Origin: Alphaproteobacteria bacterium
GTDB taxonomy: Bacteria; Pseudomonadota; Alphaproteobacteria; Thalassobaculales; Thalassobaculaceae
DNA length: 15,830 bases
Assembly (NCBI GenBank): GCA_028822575.1
Contig: JAPKDN010000021.1
Span: forward strand, 1-15,830
Direction of reading: 5' to 3'
Shown here: piece after piece, positions 8,325 through 14,938 of the stretch
Layout of the letters: the number at the start of each line of letters is the position of its first letter
Position numbering within the stretch: position 1 is the stretch's first letter
The notes under the pieces: model-generated
What the model saw: the letters and a program-made list of their open reading frames with translations, nothing else
Databases searched by the model: none
Told to the model about the DNA's origin: nothing
Program-made: the position numbers and the translations under genes

Positions 8325-9334
8325 GCGATCAAGAGGGTGCCGCCGCGATGCTGGAATTGACGGACGTTTCCAAACGCTTTGTCAAATCCCTCGATATTGC
8401 TGCCAAGATCGCACAGAGGTTTGGCGCCGACGTTCGGGAGGAAGTCGTGCACGCGGTTGATAGCGTGTCGCTCAGCATCGCCAGTGGCGAGGTGGTTGGC
8501 CTGGTCGGAGAATCTGGTTGCGGTAAGTCGACATTGGGTCGGATCGTAGCTGGCGTTCACGCGCCAAGCGACGGGGTAGTCAAGTTCCGTGGCCGTGATA
8601 TATCGACACTTACCGGCGCCGAGGCGACGGATGTCGCGTTGAAGGTTCAAATGATCTTTCAGGACCCGATGAGCTCGCTTAATCCGCGTATGCGGGTTCA
8701 GGATATCATTGGTGAAGCGCCCGTCGTCCACGGCGTCGTTAAACGCGCCGAAATGGCCGACTATGTCGAGGAGACCATGAACCGGGTTGGCCTTGACCCA
8801 AGCTACGCACGCCGTTATCCGCATCAGTTTTCGGGCGGCCAGCGGCAGCGGATTGGCATCGCCCGAGCGCTCGCTGTTCAGCCCGAGTTTCTGGTGTGTG
8901 ATGAATCCGTCGCGGCATTGGACGTCTCCATTCAGGCACAGGTGCTGAACCTGTTCATGAATCTTCGTGAGGAGTTGGATCTCACGTATCTGTTCATCAG
9001 CCATGATCTAGGCGTTGTCGAGCATCTGAGCGATCGTGTCGTGATCATGTATCTTGGTCGCATCGTCGAGATCGCTCAGACGGACGCGCTTTTTTCCGAG
9101 CCGAACCACCCCTATACCAAGGCCTTGCTTGCCGAAGTACCGCGGCTGGAAACGCGGCGCCGCCGGTTCGAACCGGTCAAGGGCGAGATTCCGTCCCCGA
9201 TCGATCCGCCGTCGGGTTGTCATTTTCATCCCCGTTGCCCGCATGCCACCGAGCGTTGCCGCGTAGAGTGTCCGGTTTTGCGGGAGATCGCGCCAGACCG
9301 TTTCGCCGCCTGTCACCTGAATGACGATGCCTGA
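8321..9334 (+). CDS. Peptide-type ABC importer, second ATPase (DppF-like)
   Basis: This is the second ABC ATPase, DppF/OppF type, 337 residues. Motifs are Walker A GESGCGKST at 63-71, Q-loop IFQDPM with Q114, signature FSGGQRQR at 170-177, Walker B FLVCDE at 190-195 followed by SVAALDVS, and switch histidine H228. The C-terminal domain has cysteines 300, 306, 313 and 331 in the expected spacing. Between the first beta strand and the start of the core fold there is an extra segment (about 21-44, KSLDIAAKIAQRFGADVREE) that lengthens the antenna region. I chose the ATG at 8321 because it overlaps the previous stop (ATGA) and GGAGA ends six bases upstream. A longer frame beginning at 8291 has no such support. 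Confidence 0.93.
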   Translation: MSDQEGAAAMLELTDVSKRFVKSLDIAAKIAQRFGADVREEVVHAVDSVSLSIASGEVVGLVGESGCGKSTLGRIVAGVHAPSDGVVKFRGRDISTLTGAEATDVALKVQMIFQDPMSSLNPRMRVQDIIGEAPVVHGVVKRAEMADYVEETMNRVGLDPSYARRYPHQFSGGQRQRIGIARALAVQPEFLVCDESVAALDVSIQAQVLNLFMNLREELDLTYLFISHDLGVVEHLSDRVVIMYLGRIVEIAQTDALFSEPNHPYTKALLAEVPRLETRRRRFEPVKGEIPSPIDPPSGCHFHPRCPHATERCRVECPVLREIAPDRFAACHLNDDA

Positions 9335-10193
9335 GATAGCCGAGTACCTGATCCTGGACGTTCTGCGCGCCCTCGAGCCCAAGGACGGGATTCCCCTAGT
9401 TTTTGACTCCCCCCATTCGGGAACTGTTTTTCCGCATGGGTTCACCTGTAACGCCACTGATTGGCAGTTACTGATCAATCAGGATGTTCATGTCGATGAG
9501 TTGTTCGCCCATGTGACGGGTCAAGGCGCTGGCCTGCTGTGCGCGCTGTTTCCCCGAGCGTTCATTGATCCCAATCGCGGCGCGCTGGAAATCGACCCAA
9601 GTATGCTCGCCGGACCCTGGCCGGAACCTCTGGTGGAGACCCGTAAGACCCGGGCCGGGATGGGCGTGATCCGCAAATACATCGTCAAGGGCCAGTTGAT
9701 GCATGATCGACCTCTCGCGGTTGATGAGGTTCGTTCTTGGATCGAGGGCTATCACGCGCCTTATCACCGTGTGTTAGCGGAGATGCTGGACCGTGCCCAT
9801 GCGCGTCACGGCGCTGTTTGGCATGTGAACTGTCACTCCACCAAATCCATGGGCGCCGCCATGAATATCGACGATGGCAAGCGGCGTGCCGATATCATAT
9901 TGAGCGATCTGGACGGCAAGACCTCGGATGCGGCATTCATGGATTTCGTCGCCTGGTGTTTCAAGGATAAGGGGTATTCCCTGTCCATAAACTACCCATT
10001 CCGAGGGGCGGAGCTGATCAACAGGTTTGGAGATCCGGAGAATGATCGCCACTCGATCCAGATCGAGATCAACCGGGCGTTATATCTGGATGAGGCTACC
10101 TATGAAAAATCCGCCGGCTTCGATGGTCTGCGACGGGATCTTGAGGAGGTTTCGGTCGCGATGGCATCGTTCGTGCGTACAGCCAGCCAATAG
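9321..10193 (+). CDS. N-formylglutamate amidohydrolase family protein
   Basis: The 290-residue product belongs to the N-formylglutamate amidohydrolase (FGase/HutG-like) family. The family is named for zinc-dependent hydrolysis of N-formyl-L-glutamate to formate and glutamate, the last step of one histidine-degradation route. Visible motifs are FDSPHSG at 28-34, QDVHVDELF at 54-62, DPNR at 83-86, VNCHSTKSMG at 169-178 and IEINRALYLDE at 249-259. There is no signal peptide. Its start overlaps the second ATPase gene by 14 bases, so it is almost certainly translated as the last gene of the importer operon. A second ATG at 9327 is equally possible, and neither has a clear ribosome site. No other histidine-utilisation gene is in view, so the true substrate may be another N-formyl or N-acyl amino acid carried by the importer. 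Confidence 0.88.
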   Translation: MTMPEIAEYLILDVLRALEPKDGIPLVFDSPHSGTVFPHGFTCNATDWQLLINQDVHVDELFAHVTGQGAGLLCALFPRAFIDPNRGALEIDPSMLAGPWPEPLVETRKTRAGMGVIRKYIVKGQLMHDRPLAVDEVRSWIEGYHAPYHRVLAEMLDRAHARHGAVWHVNCHSTKSMGAAMNIDDGKRRADIILSDLDGKTSDAAFMDFVAWCFKDKGYSLSINYPFRGAELINRFGDPENDRHSIQIEINRALYLDEATYEKSAGFDGLRRDLEEVSVAMASFVRTASQ

Positions 10194-10353
10194 CGGACCC
10201 CCACGATGGCATTGAATTATCGTTTGATCGAGAAAATAGGTGATCTCCATTGACGTATTCGTGGGCGCTCAAATAATCATATTGGTAATGGAGGAAAGTT
10301 TTAGCCGAATTGGATTTTACCATGGCCAAGCGGTGGTTGGCCGCGAAGCTTCT

Positions 10354-10548
10354 CTATTCGTTAGTCCAGAGTTTTTCCTTTTCGACCTGGCGTTGCCTTT
10401 GCAGCAAGATCTCCATCTTGATCTGAGTTCTCTTGTCGGTTTTCAGATACTTTTCATGCTGTGCCTTGCATCGTTCGATATAGGGTGGAGCATCATCGCC
10501 GCTCGGTGCCTGACTAGAGGCTTCTTCCGGAGGAACGAAGGAATTCAT
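10354..10548 (-). CDS. Small hydrophilic protein, unrecognised
   Basis: This 64-residue frame reads MNSFVPPEEASSQAPS, then PPYIERCKAQHEKYLKTD, and ends with a Lys/Arg/Glu/Gln-rich stretch (about 38-61) likely to be a single helix or short coiled coil. There is one cysteine and no signal peptide or membrane segment. I do not recognise the family. Support for a real gene is the promoter-like sequence just upstream and the absence of any better frame here. An overlapping plus-strand frame is hydrophobic, as expected for the complement of such a sequence. No clear Shine-Dalgarno sequence precedes the ATG. It lies alone between the amidohydrolase gene and NAD kinase, with a locally AT-rich upstream region. 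Confidence 0.5.
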   Translation of the reverse strand: MNSFVPPEEASSQAPSGDDAPPYIERCKAQHEKYLKTDKRTQIKMEILLQRQRQVEKEKLWTNE

Positions 10549-10588
10549 CGTGTTGTTTCTGTCGTTGGAATCAAAATATTCTGTCCTA

Positions 10589-10617
10589 ATAATAAGGTTA
10601 GCTCTAATTTAAATCAA
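10589..10617 (-). promoter_or_regulatory. Sigma-70-like promoter of the small gene
   Basis: On the minus strand TTGATT (10617-10612) and TATTAT (10594-10589) are separated by exactly 17 bases, close to the TTGACA-17-TATAAT consensus and set in an AT-rich patch. Transcription would begin near 10582, about 34 bases before the ATG at 10548. Confidence 0.55.
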
Positions 10618-10692
10618 TTTTAACTTCAATTATTATATCGAACACACTTTGGAATCAAGACGCTGCCCTCGCCCCGAGCCGATCCGATTTTT

Positions 10693-11460
10693 CTAGGGCG
10701 CGAACTGCTCTTTCAGCACTCTTTCATCCAAATTGTGATCCGGATCGTAGAGTAGTCGAAGGGCGGTGCCGCGATCCTCGGTGATCGTGACTCGGCGAAT
10801 ATCACGGACCTCCGTGGCATCGGCCGTGGCGCTCACCGGCCGTTTGTCGACATCCAGAGCCTCGAATGTGATCTGCGCCTTATTGTCCAGGAGCGCGCCA
10901 CGCCATCGTCTTGGGCGAAAGGCGCTAAGCGGGGTCATCGCGAGAATGCCGGCGCCAAGCGGAATGATCGGGCCATGGGCGGAGAGGTTGTAGGCGGTGC
11001 TTCCGGCCGGTGTCGAGACGATCAGGCCGTCACATAGAAGTTCTTCCATGCGCACGGTGTCGTCGATGGTGATGCGGATTTTTGCAGTCTGGGCGGTTTG
11101 CCGCAAAAGTGAAACTTCGTTGATCGCCAAGGCGTCCTGGGTTTCGCCATTGATGGTTTCTACCCGCATGCGGAGGGGATGAAGGATTACTAGCGTCGCG
11201 GCGTAGAGGCGTTCGATAAGCCCGATCTCGTCATATTCGTTCATGAGGAATCCGACCGTGCCCCGGTTCATGCCGAACACCTTGACCGGTTTCTCGATAT
11301 GCTTGCGCAATGTCTCCAGCATCATCCCGTCACCACCGAGGGCGACGATGATATCTGCGTCGGATTCATCGACATTGCCGTATCGTTGTTCGAGCGCAGC
11401 CTTGGCGGAGACCGCCTGGTCCGTCGAGGAGGCGCAAAATGCGACTTTAGGATCAGGCAT
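10693..11460 (-). CDS. nadK: NAD kinase
   Basis: The product phosphorylates NAD to NADP using ATP or polyphosphate in the cytoplasm, supplying NADP for biosynthesis. The 255-residue protein has the ALGGDGMML motif at 40-48 with catalytic D44, the NRGTVGFL block (about 65-72), the NEVSLLR segment, and the long signature [19 protein letters not shown] followed by [10 protein letters not shown] distal TADATEV block is also present. The FRPRRWRG segment after TPLSA is the form I associate with alphaproteobacterial NAD kinases. The start is ATG at 11460, with GAGGGA on the minus strand 8 bases upstream. Length is near the short end of the bacterial range and typical of this lineage. It is divergent from the secreted-protein gene at 11611. 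Confidence 0.93.
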   Translation of the reverse strand: MPDPKVAFCASSTDQAVSAKAALEQRYGNVDESDADIIVALGGDGMMLETLRKHIEKPVKVFGMNRGTVGFLMNEYDEIGLIERLYAATLVILHPLRMRVETINGETQDALAINEVSLLRQTAQTAKIRITIDDTVRMEELLCDGLIVSTPAGSTAYNLSAHGPIIPLGAGILAMTPLSAFRPRRWRGALLDNKAQITFEALDVDKRPVSATADATEVRDIRRVTITEDRGTALRLLYDPDHNLDERVLKEQFAP

Positions 11461-11610
11461 CTGAATCGTCCCTCGTCAAGCACGTCAAGTCCCGTCTCGG
11501 TGCCCGTGTTGTTCATCGACACTAGCCGACGGGCTCTCCCGAGATATAGCATCTGCACGCTTGGGGTGGTATCCGGAATGCACTAGATACGCGTAAACGG
11601 AGAGCTAGTG

Positions 11611-12099
11611 ATGTTTGGGCGAGCAAGTTTGGTGATCGTGCTGATGGCGTTGGCATGTCTATTGGCCACACCCTTGCGGGTGACCGCAGCTGACCGCCAT
11701 TCAGGGTATTATTATCCCGACCCAGGCGCCGCTGAGGTATACGTGTCGCGAGGTAAACAACTGCCGGGTGTGAACCGGACGACCAGGATTGGATTTGTTA
11801 CCGGTCTCACGGCCCAACAATCTTCCCAGCCCTATCCCGCGCTTACCGCGATATTCGCCAAGGGCTCCGAGGCGGAGAAGCTTATCATCGTCAGTTTGAC
11901 TGACGGGCGTCTCAATACGATTTATCGCGCCCGCGCGGTTCTCGCGCTGATGACGGCAATGGCGCGGACCACAAAGATTTTTCAAAAATACCGGGTCGAA
12001 ACGGTTTTCACATTCCTTGATCTCTGCAAGATGCTTGGGTTCACGCAACTGACGATCAGTGATGGTATCGGGTTTTCGCATCAGTTCAAGATTCGTTAG
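11611..12099 (+). CDS. Small secreted protein of unknown function
   Basis: The 162-residue product begins with a Sec signal peptide: a short MFGRA n-region, the hydrophobic stretch LVIVLMALACLLATPL, and likely cleavage at VTA-AD, so it should be periplasmic. The mature part has YYYPDPGAAEVYVSRG, then RIGFVTGLTAQQ, AIFAKGSEAEKLIIVSL and FTFLDLCKMLGFTQLTISDG. I recall relatives of this kind in Rhodospirillales and Rhizobiales that databases label molybdopterin-guanine dinucleotide biosynthesis protein A. No MobA nucleotide-binding motif is visible, and a signal peptide would be odd for that enzyme, so that label looks wrong. GGAGAG at 11599-11604 favours the ATG at 11611, and a GTG at 11608 is an alternative. 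It is divergent from NAD kinase. Confidence 0.8.
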   Translation: MFGRASLVIVLMALACLLATPLRVTAADRHSGYYYPDPGAAEVYVSRGKQLPGVNRTTRIGFVTGLTAQQSSQPYPALTAIFAKGSEAEKLIIVSLTDGRLNTIYRARAVLALMTAMARTTKIFQKYRVETVFTFLDLCKMLGFTQLTISDGIGFSHQFKIR

Positions 12100-12719
12100 A
12101 GGTCAGAGTTCTCGGGAAACTGATGCGTGGCGTGGCTTGGAAACCATTGAGGTGCTTCAAATTCTTTCGCGCTGGAGAAAGCTAGGTTATGGCTCGGAAC
12201 CAATGGTGAATCTAGATTTTGCAGAGGCGCGGGCTTTTTACCGGTGCGTGCCGTTGGGAAAGCATCAGCTTTCTCTGGCGTAACGGGTATGTTGGAGGAC
12301 GTTTGGGCGGGCTGTTGTCAGGGCGGTGCGCCATTCTCCATCTCAGGAAGCCCTTAAAACCACTTCTCGACTGGATTGAGAAAGTCGCGATAAAGCGCGA
12401 AAACACATTATCGACCAAGGATTTTACTGCGTGGTAAAAGCCTTCCAGTGGGTCGGCGCGGTTTGAGACGGACGAGAACGCATCGTCGGGTTTCGCCAAC
12501 CCCTCGGTCTTGATGATCAGATTCCATTTCGGCAGTTACGACGGTCCGCGGCCGGGCGTGCGTTGGGTGATTTGTTAGCCGGCGATGAGCGCCTCGGTCT
12601 TCAGATGTGCGAAAGAAGCATGCGTGGCATCGGAGAAGTCGGTGTCCTTGAACCCGTTCTTCAGTCCCGCCAGATGTAATATTGATCCGCTGCGCCTCAC
12701 CCTTTTCAGGTGTTGGGCA
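12100..12719. other. 620-base stretch without a supported gene
   Basis: No frame here has a recognisable domain together with a credible start. The minus strand carries two open pieces. One at about 12579-12690 includes LKNGFKDTDFSDATHASF and ends LKTEALIAG. The other at about 12212-12535 includes LIIKTEGLAKPDDAFSS and GFYHAVKSLVDNVFSRF. They could be fragments of decayed genes downstream of the RNase A-like gene. The overlapping plus-strand frames are no better. No tRNA, repeat array or terminator with a T-run was seen. Confidence 0.4.
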
Positions 12720-13250
12720 TTATTCTTGGATTGGATAGGCCGTAAGCAGCGTGCAACCGCCGTTTCCATCCGCTTCGAACACGACCTTTAGATCCGTGCT
12801 TTTAGCGACTGGGCCAGGCGCGATCCCGCGTTCCACCACCCGGCCTATGAAGTACTGACCATCGTAGTCCCAGGTGCGGCGTTTTTTGGGTCTGGAGCTT
12901 GCCGCCCAATTATTGATGCGGGAGCGATGCTGACTAAGCGCGGCGCGGATGCTGAGACGAGCATTCTCCAGATCGGTGAAACTGCTGGCGGCATGAATTT
13001 TTGGTTGCTTGGCCAACCGCTCGACCAGCCATTGGTCCGCCTTGCCGACATGACGGGCGATGGTGTGGCCGCCGGCGCTCTCTTGTGCTTCCAGCCATTT
13101 ATCGGGGAATTGCTTTGGAACGCAGCCCCCCTCATTGGATCCGCGAAAGACCGCGATGGTGCCCGCGACGGCAAGAATCCCGACAAAAAACAATATGCGG
13201 CTAACGGCAACCTTTGAGCCGGGTCGCCAGGTGCGTCGTCCTCTCATCAT
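12720..13250 (-). CDS. Membrane-anchored protein with a CdiA-CT-type RNase A-like domain
   Basis: The 176-residue product has a basic N-terminus, one hydrophobic segment at about 19-35 (ILFFVGILAVAGTIAVF) and then a soluble domain. This domain, from about residue 58 to the end, matches what I know of the bacterial CdiA-CT RNase A domain. It opens GGHTIARHVGKAD, continues AASSFTDLENARLSIRAAL and closes TLLTAYP. From memory, the Yersinia kristensenii member uses a histidine, an arginine 11 residues later, and a C-terminal Thr-x-Tyr. Here H67, R78, T170 and Y172 fit that spacing exactly, so the active site looks intact. The domain would face the periplasm, as an anchored or secreted nuclease. 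ATG at 13250 is chosen over a TTG at 13259; an ATG at 13247 is also possible. No large delivery protein or immunity gene is visible. It follows the 456-residue gene on the same strand. Confidence 0.78.
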   Translation of the reverse strand: MMRGRRTWRPGSKVAVSRILFFVGILAVAGTIAVFRGSNEGGCVPKQFPDKWLEAQESAGGHTIARHVGKADQWLVERLAKQPKIHAASSFTDLENARLSIRAALSQHRSRINNWAASSRPKKRRTWDYDGQYFIGRVVERGIAPGPVAKSTDLKVVFEADGNGGCTLLTAYPIQE

Positions 13251-13265
13251 TCGATCCAAAGGCTA

Positions 13266-13305
13266 AGCCAAGCGTCTGCGAGCCAGGGCTTGCAGACGCT
13301 TGGCT
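13266..13305 (-). terminator. Long near-perfect hairpin between two minus-strand genes
   Basis: AGCCAAGCGTCTGC at 13266-13279 pairs without mismatch with GCAGACGCTTGGCT at 13292-13305. The 12-base interior continues the stem with a G-U pair and an AGCC/GGCT core, leaving a tiny loop. It lies 7 bases past the stop of the 456-residue gene and 15 bases before the RNase A-like start. The T-run on the minus strand is weak (TTAGCCTTT), so termination is likely but not certain. Confidence 0.6.
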
Positions 13306-13312
13306 AGCTGGC

Positions 13313-14683
13313 TCACGCTCCCCAGGGCGTGATGGCCTTTTTGAGCGCTGCGAAACCTTCGATGAAGCCCGGACGTTGTGGGCTGTAGATCGAATCAAAA
13401 TTCGCCAGCGCGTCATCGAGCCAGGCCGCCAGTTCCGTGTTACCCGGATTGGCATCGAGATAGGCATCGCGGATCAGCACAAAATGGATACGCGGGTCAT
13501 AGGGTTGCTTGGTTCCGCCCATGGACTCATCGCCATCTAGCAAGCGCAAAAGCATGGCGTCGGCTGAGCCTAGGGTCTGCTCATGGATCGCTTGCCCCGA
13601 CATTCGGTGCATGACCGAGGTCATATCCCGACCGTTGCCAGTAGTGTAACCCATATCGGACCAGACTTTACCCATGTCAACGTCCTTGCCGAGATGCTTC
13701 GCGACCCGTGAGCCGAAGGCGCGAAGTGGGTCGGACACATCGGCCATCAGGTCTGTCAACCGGTCGCCGTCAAGATCGGTTGCCAGCACGATGCAGTCAC
13801 GCTGCTCGATCAGATCCCAAAGCAGAAGGCCGTAATTGGTATCGGCGATATGCTGCTCGATCTGGCCGCCCCAACTCTCCATGCCGTCCTTGAAGTCAGC
13901 CGGGAGCAAGGCGATGATCTTGTCGATATTTTCTTTATGTTCTTCGTAAGGGTCGACGGCGTATTTGCGACCGACCTCAAACTTGGTACCTTTAAGCATC
14001 CAAACGTGCAGGCCAGCATTGATGCCGTCTTCCATCGCCTGGGTTGGCTTCATCGCGACCCGGCCAAGCTTGCCTGACTCATGCACCATCTTTAGGAATA
14101 GGCGGTTGGCATAGGCCATCTGCACGCCCGGGGAATTCATCTCCGAGTGCACCAGACCGGACTTGGCATCGACGTTGAACTTTGGCCGGTCCTGGGAGTA
14201 GGGCAGGCAGGGCATGCAACGTACGGCGGTGATCGGGCCATAAGGGCGTACGTTGCAATAGACGCCGGCTTGGGTGCGCAGCGGCGCGTTGCCAGACTTC
14301 CCCATTACCACGACCCGGTTGCCGTTACCGTCGTTCACATAGGCATCACCCGCCGTCGACCATTTGATCGAGATGCAAGGCATGTTGCCGAACCAGCCGA
14401 GACAGGCGAGCTTGGTGTCGTGCCGGTATTGGGACCACATCGGCACCGCATAGAACGGCAGGCCAAGAATGTCGGCCGCGGCAATGGTGCCGAGCAGCGC
14501 ATAGGCATCGGTCATCGAATGCGCGACTGGGTTCACCTTGCCGTCATGGTTGCCACCTTGCCAGACCACGGCGTCGGGGTGGCCATCGGGCCGCACGTCG
14601 GTCGGCTCATAGAGCTCGTCCATCAGTCCAAGCATGTCGCCACCGTCGGCTTCGGTGCGCGCGATTGACATTAGATCGATCAT
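13313..14683 (-). CDS. 456-residue soluble protein of unrecognised family
   Basis: I do not recognise this protein. It has no signal peptide or membrane segment. It is rich in His, Asp, Trp and Cys in blocks that look like conserved enzyme core: VVWQGGNHDGKVNPVAHS near 40-57, LPFYAVPMWSQYRHDTKLA near 75-95, AGVYCNVRPYGPITAVRCMPCLP near the middle, and LATDLDGDRLTDLMAD and GYTTGNGRDMTSVMH in the C-terminal half. The CMPC pair and the His/Asp clusters could bind metal, but that is speculation. The frame stays open upstream to 14920. I chose the ATG at 14683 because AGAGG lies five bases before it and the upstream extension contains a low-complexity FTDFTDFTD stretch encoded by a DNA repeat. It lies downstream of the oxygenase gene on the same strand, separated by 255 bases. 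Confidence 0.75.
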   Translation of the reverse strand: MIDLMSIARTEADGGDMLGLMDELYEPTDVRPDGHPDAVVWQGGNHDGKVNPVAHSMTDAYALLGTIAAADILGLPFYAVPMWSQYRHDTKLACLGWFGNMPCISIKWSTAGDAYVNDGNGNRVVVMGKSGNAPLRTQAGVYCNVRPYGPITAVRCMPCLPYSQDRPKFNVDAKSGLVHSEMNSPGVQMAYANRLFLKMVHESGKLGRVAMKPTQAMEDGINAGLHVWMLKGTKFEVGRKYAVDPYEEHKENIDKIIALLPADFKDGMESWGGQIEQHIADTNYGLLLWDLIEQRDCIVLATDLDGDRLTDLMADVSDPLRAFGSRVAKHLGKDVDMGKVWSDMGYTTGNGRDMTSVMHRMSGQAIHEQTLGSADAMLLRLLDGDESMGGTKQPYDPRIHFVLIRDAYLDANPGNTELAAWLDDALANFDSIYSPQRPGFIEGFAALKKAITPWGA

Positions 14684-14938
14684 TTTCGCCTCTTCGCTAT
14701 CAAGGCTCACCAGCGCTCGCGACGCGATGCGAGGTCGGTCCGATTCAGGTGTCCTATTTGGGGCCTGATTCAGGATGTCGGTAAGCAGGAGCCTTTCTAT
14801 GCTGCGAACCGCCGCGTCTGTAAAGTCTGTAAAGTCCGTAAAGCCGGGATTAGCCGGGTAAGGAACTGTTTCGTGAGTACATTGGCGGCTTTGTGCGCGA
14901 ATAAGGCGGTAAAATCGCATATGTGTCCGGGCGTGTGA
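14684..14938 (-). promoter_or_regulatory. Putative leader/promoter region with direct repeats
   Basis: This 255-base gap upstream of the 456-residue gene holds the 9-base tandem repeat at 14817-14843 and a GATTCAGG direct repeat (14742-14749 and 14767-14774, period 25). I could not place a convincing -35/-10 pair. An AGAGG ribosome site for the ATG at 14683 is the only clear signal. Confidence 0.35.
14817..14843. repeat. Three tandem copies of a 9-base unit
   Basis: TCTGTAAAG occurs twice in direct succession (14817-14825, 14826-14834), followed by a third copy with one change (TCCGTAAAG, 14835-14843). It lies 134 bases upstream of the start chosen for the 456-residue gene. Confidence 0.85.

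Noticed and set aside
8297..9004. 235-codon minus-strand frame
   Set aside because: It is antisense to the second ATPase gene, whose motifs are all intact.
10245..10293. CTCCATT / AATGGAG inverted repeat after the amidohydrolase gene
   Set aside because: Seven-base arms separated by 35 bases with only a weak T-run; too little for a terminator call.
10322..10342. GGCCAA / TTGGCC inverted repeat downstream of the small gene
   Set aside because: Six-base arms and no T-run on either side.
10240..10623. 127-codon plus-strand hydrophobic frame
   Set aside because: It covers the small minus-strand gene and its promoter. The hydrophobic composition is what the complement of a Lys/Glu/Gln-rich frame gives, and no membrane family is recognisable.
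14147..14668. 173-codon plus-strand frame inside the 456-residue gene
   Set aside because: It is antisense to a gene with a good ribosome site and coherent protein sequence; its own composition is His/Arg/Gly-rich.
14684..14920. 79-codon upstream extension of the 456-residue gene
   Set aside because: It has no ribosome site and includes a low-complexity stretch encoded by the 9-base repeat, while the ATG at 14683 has AGAGG at good spacing.
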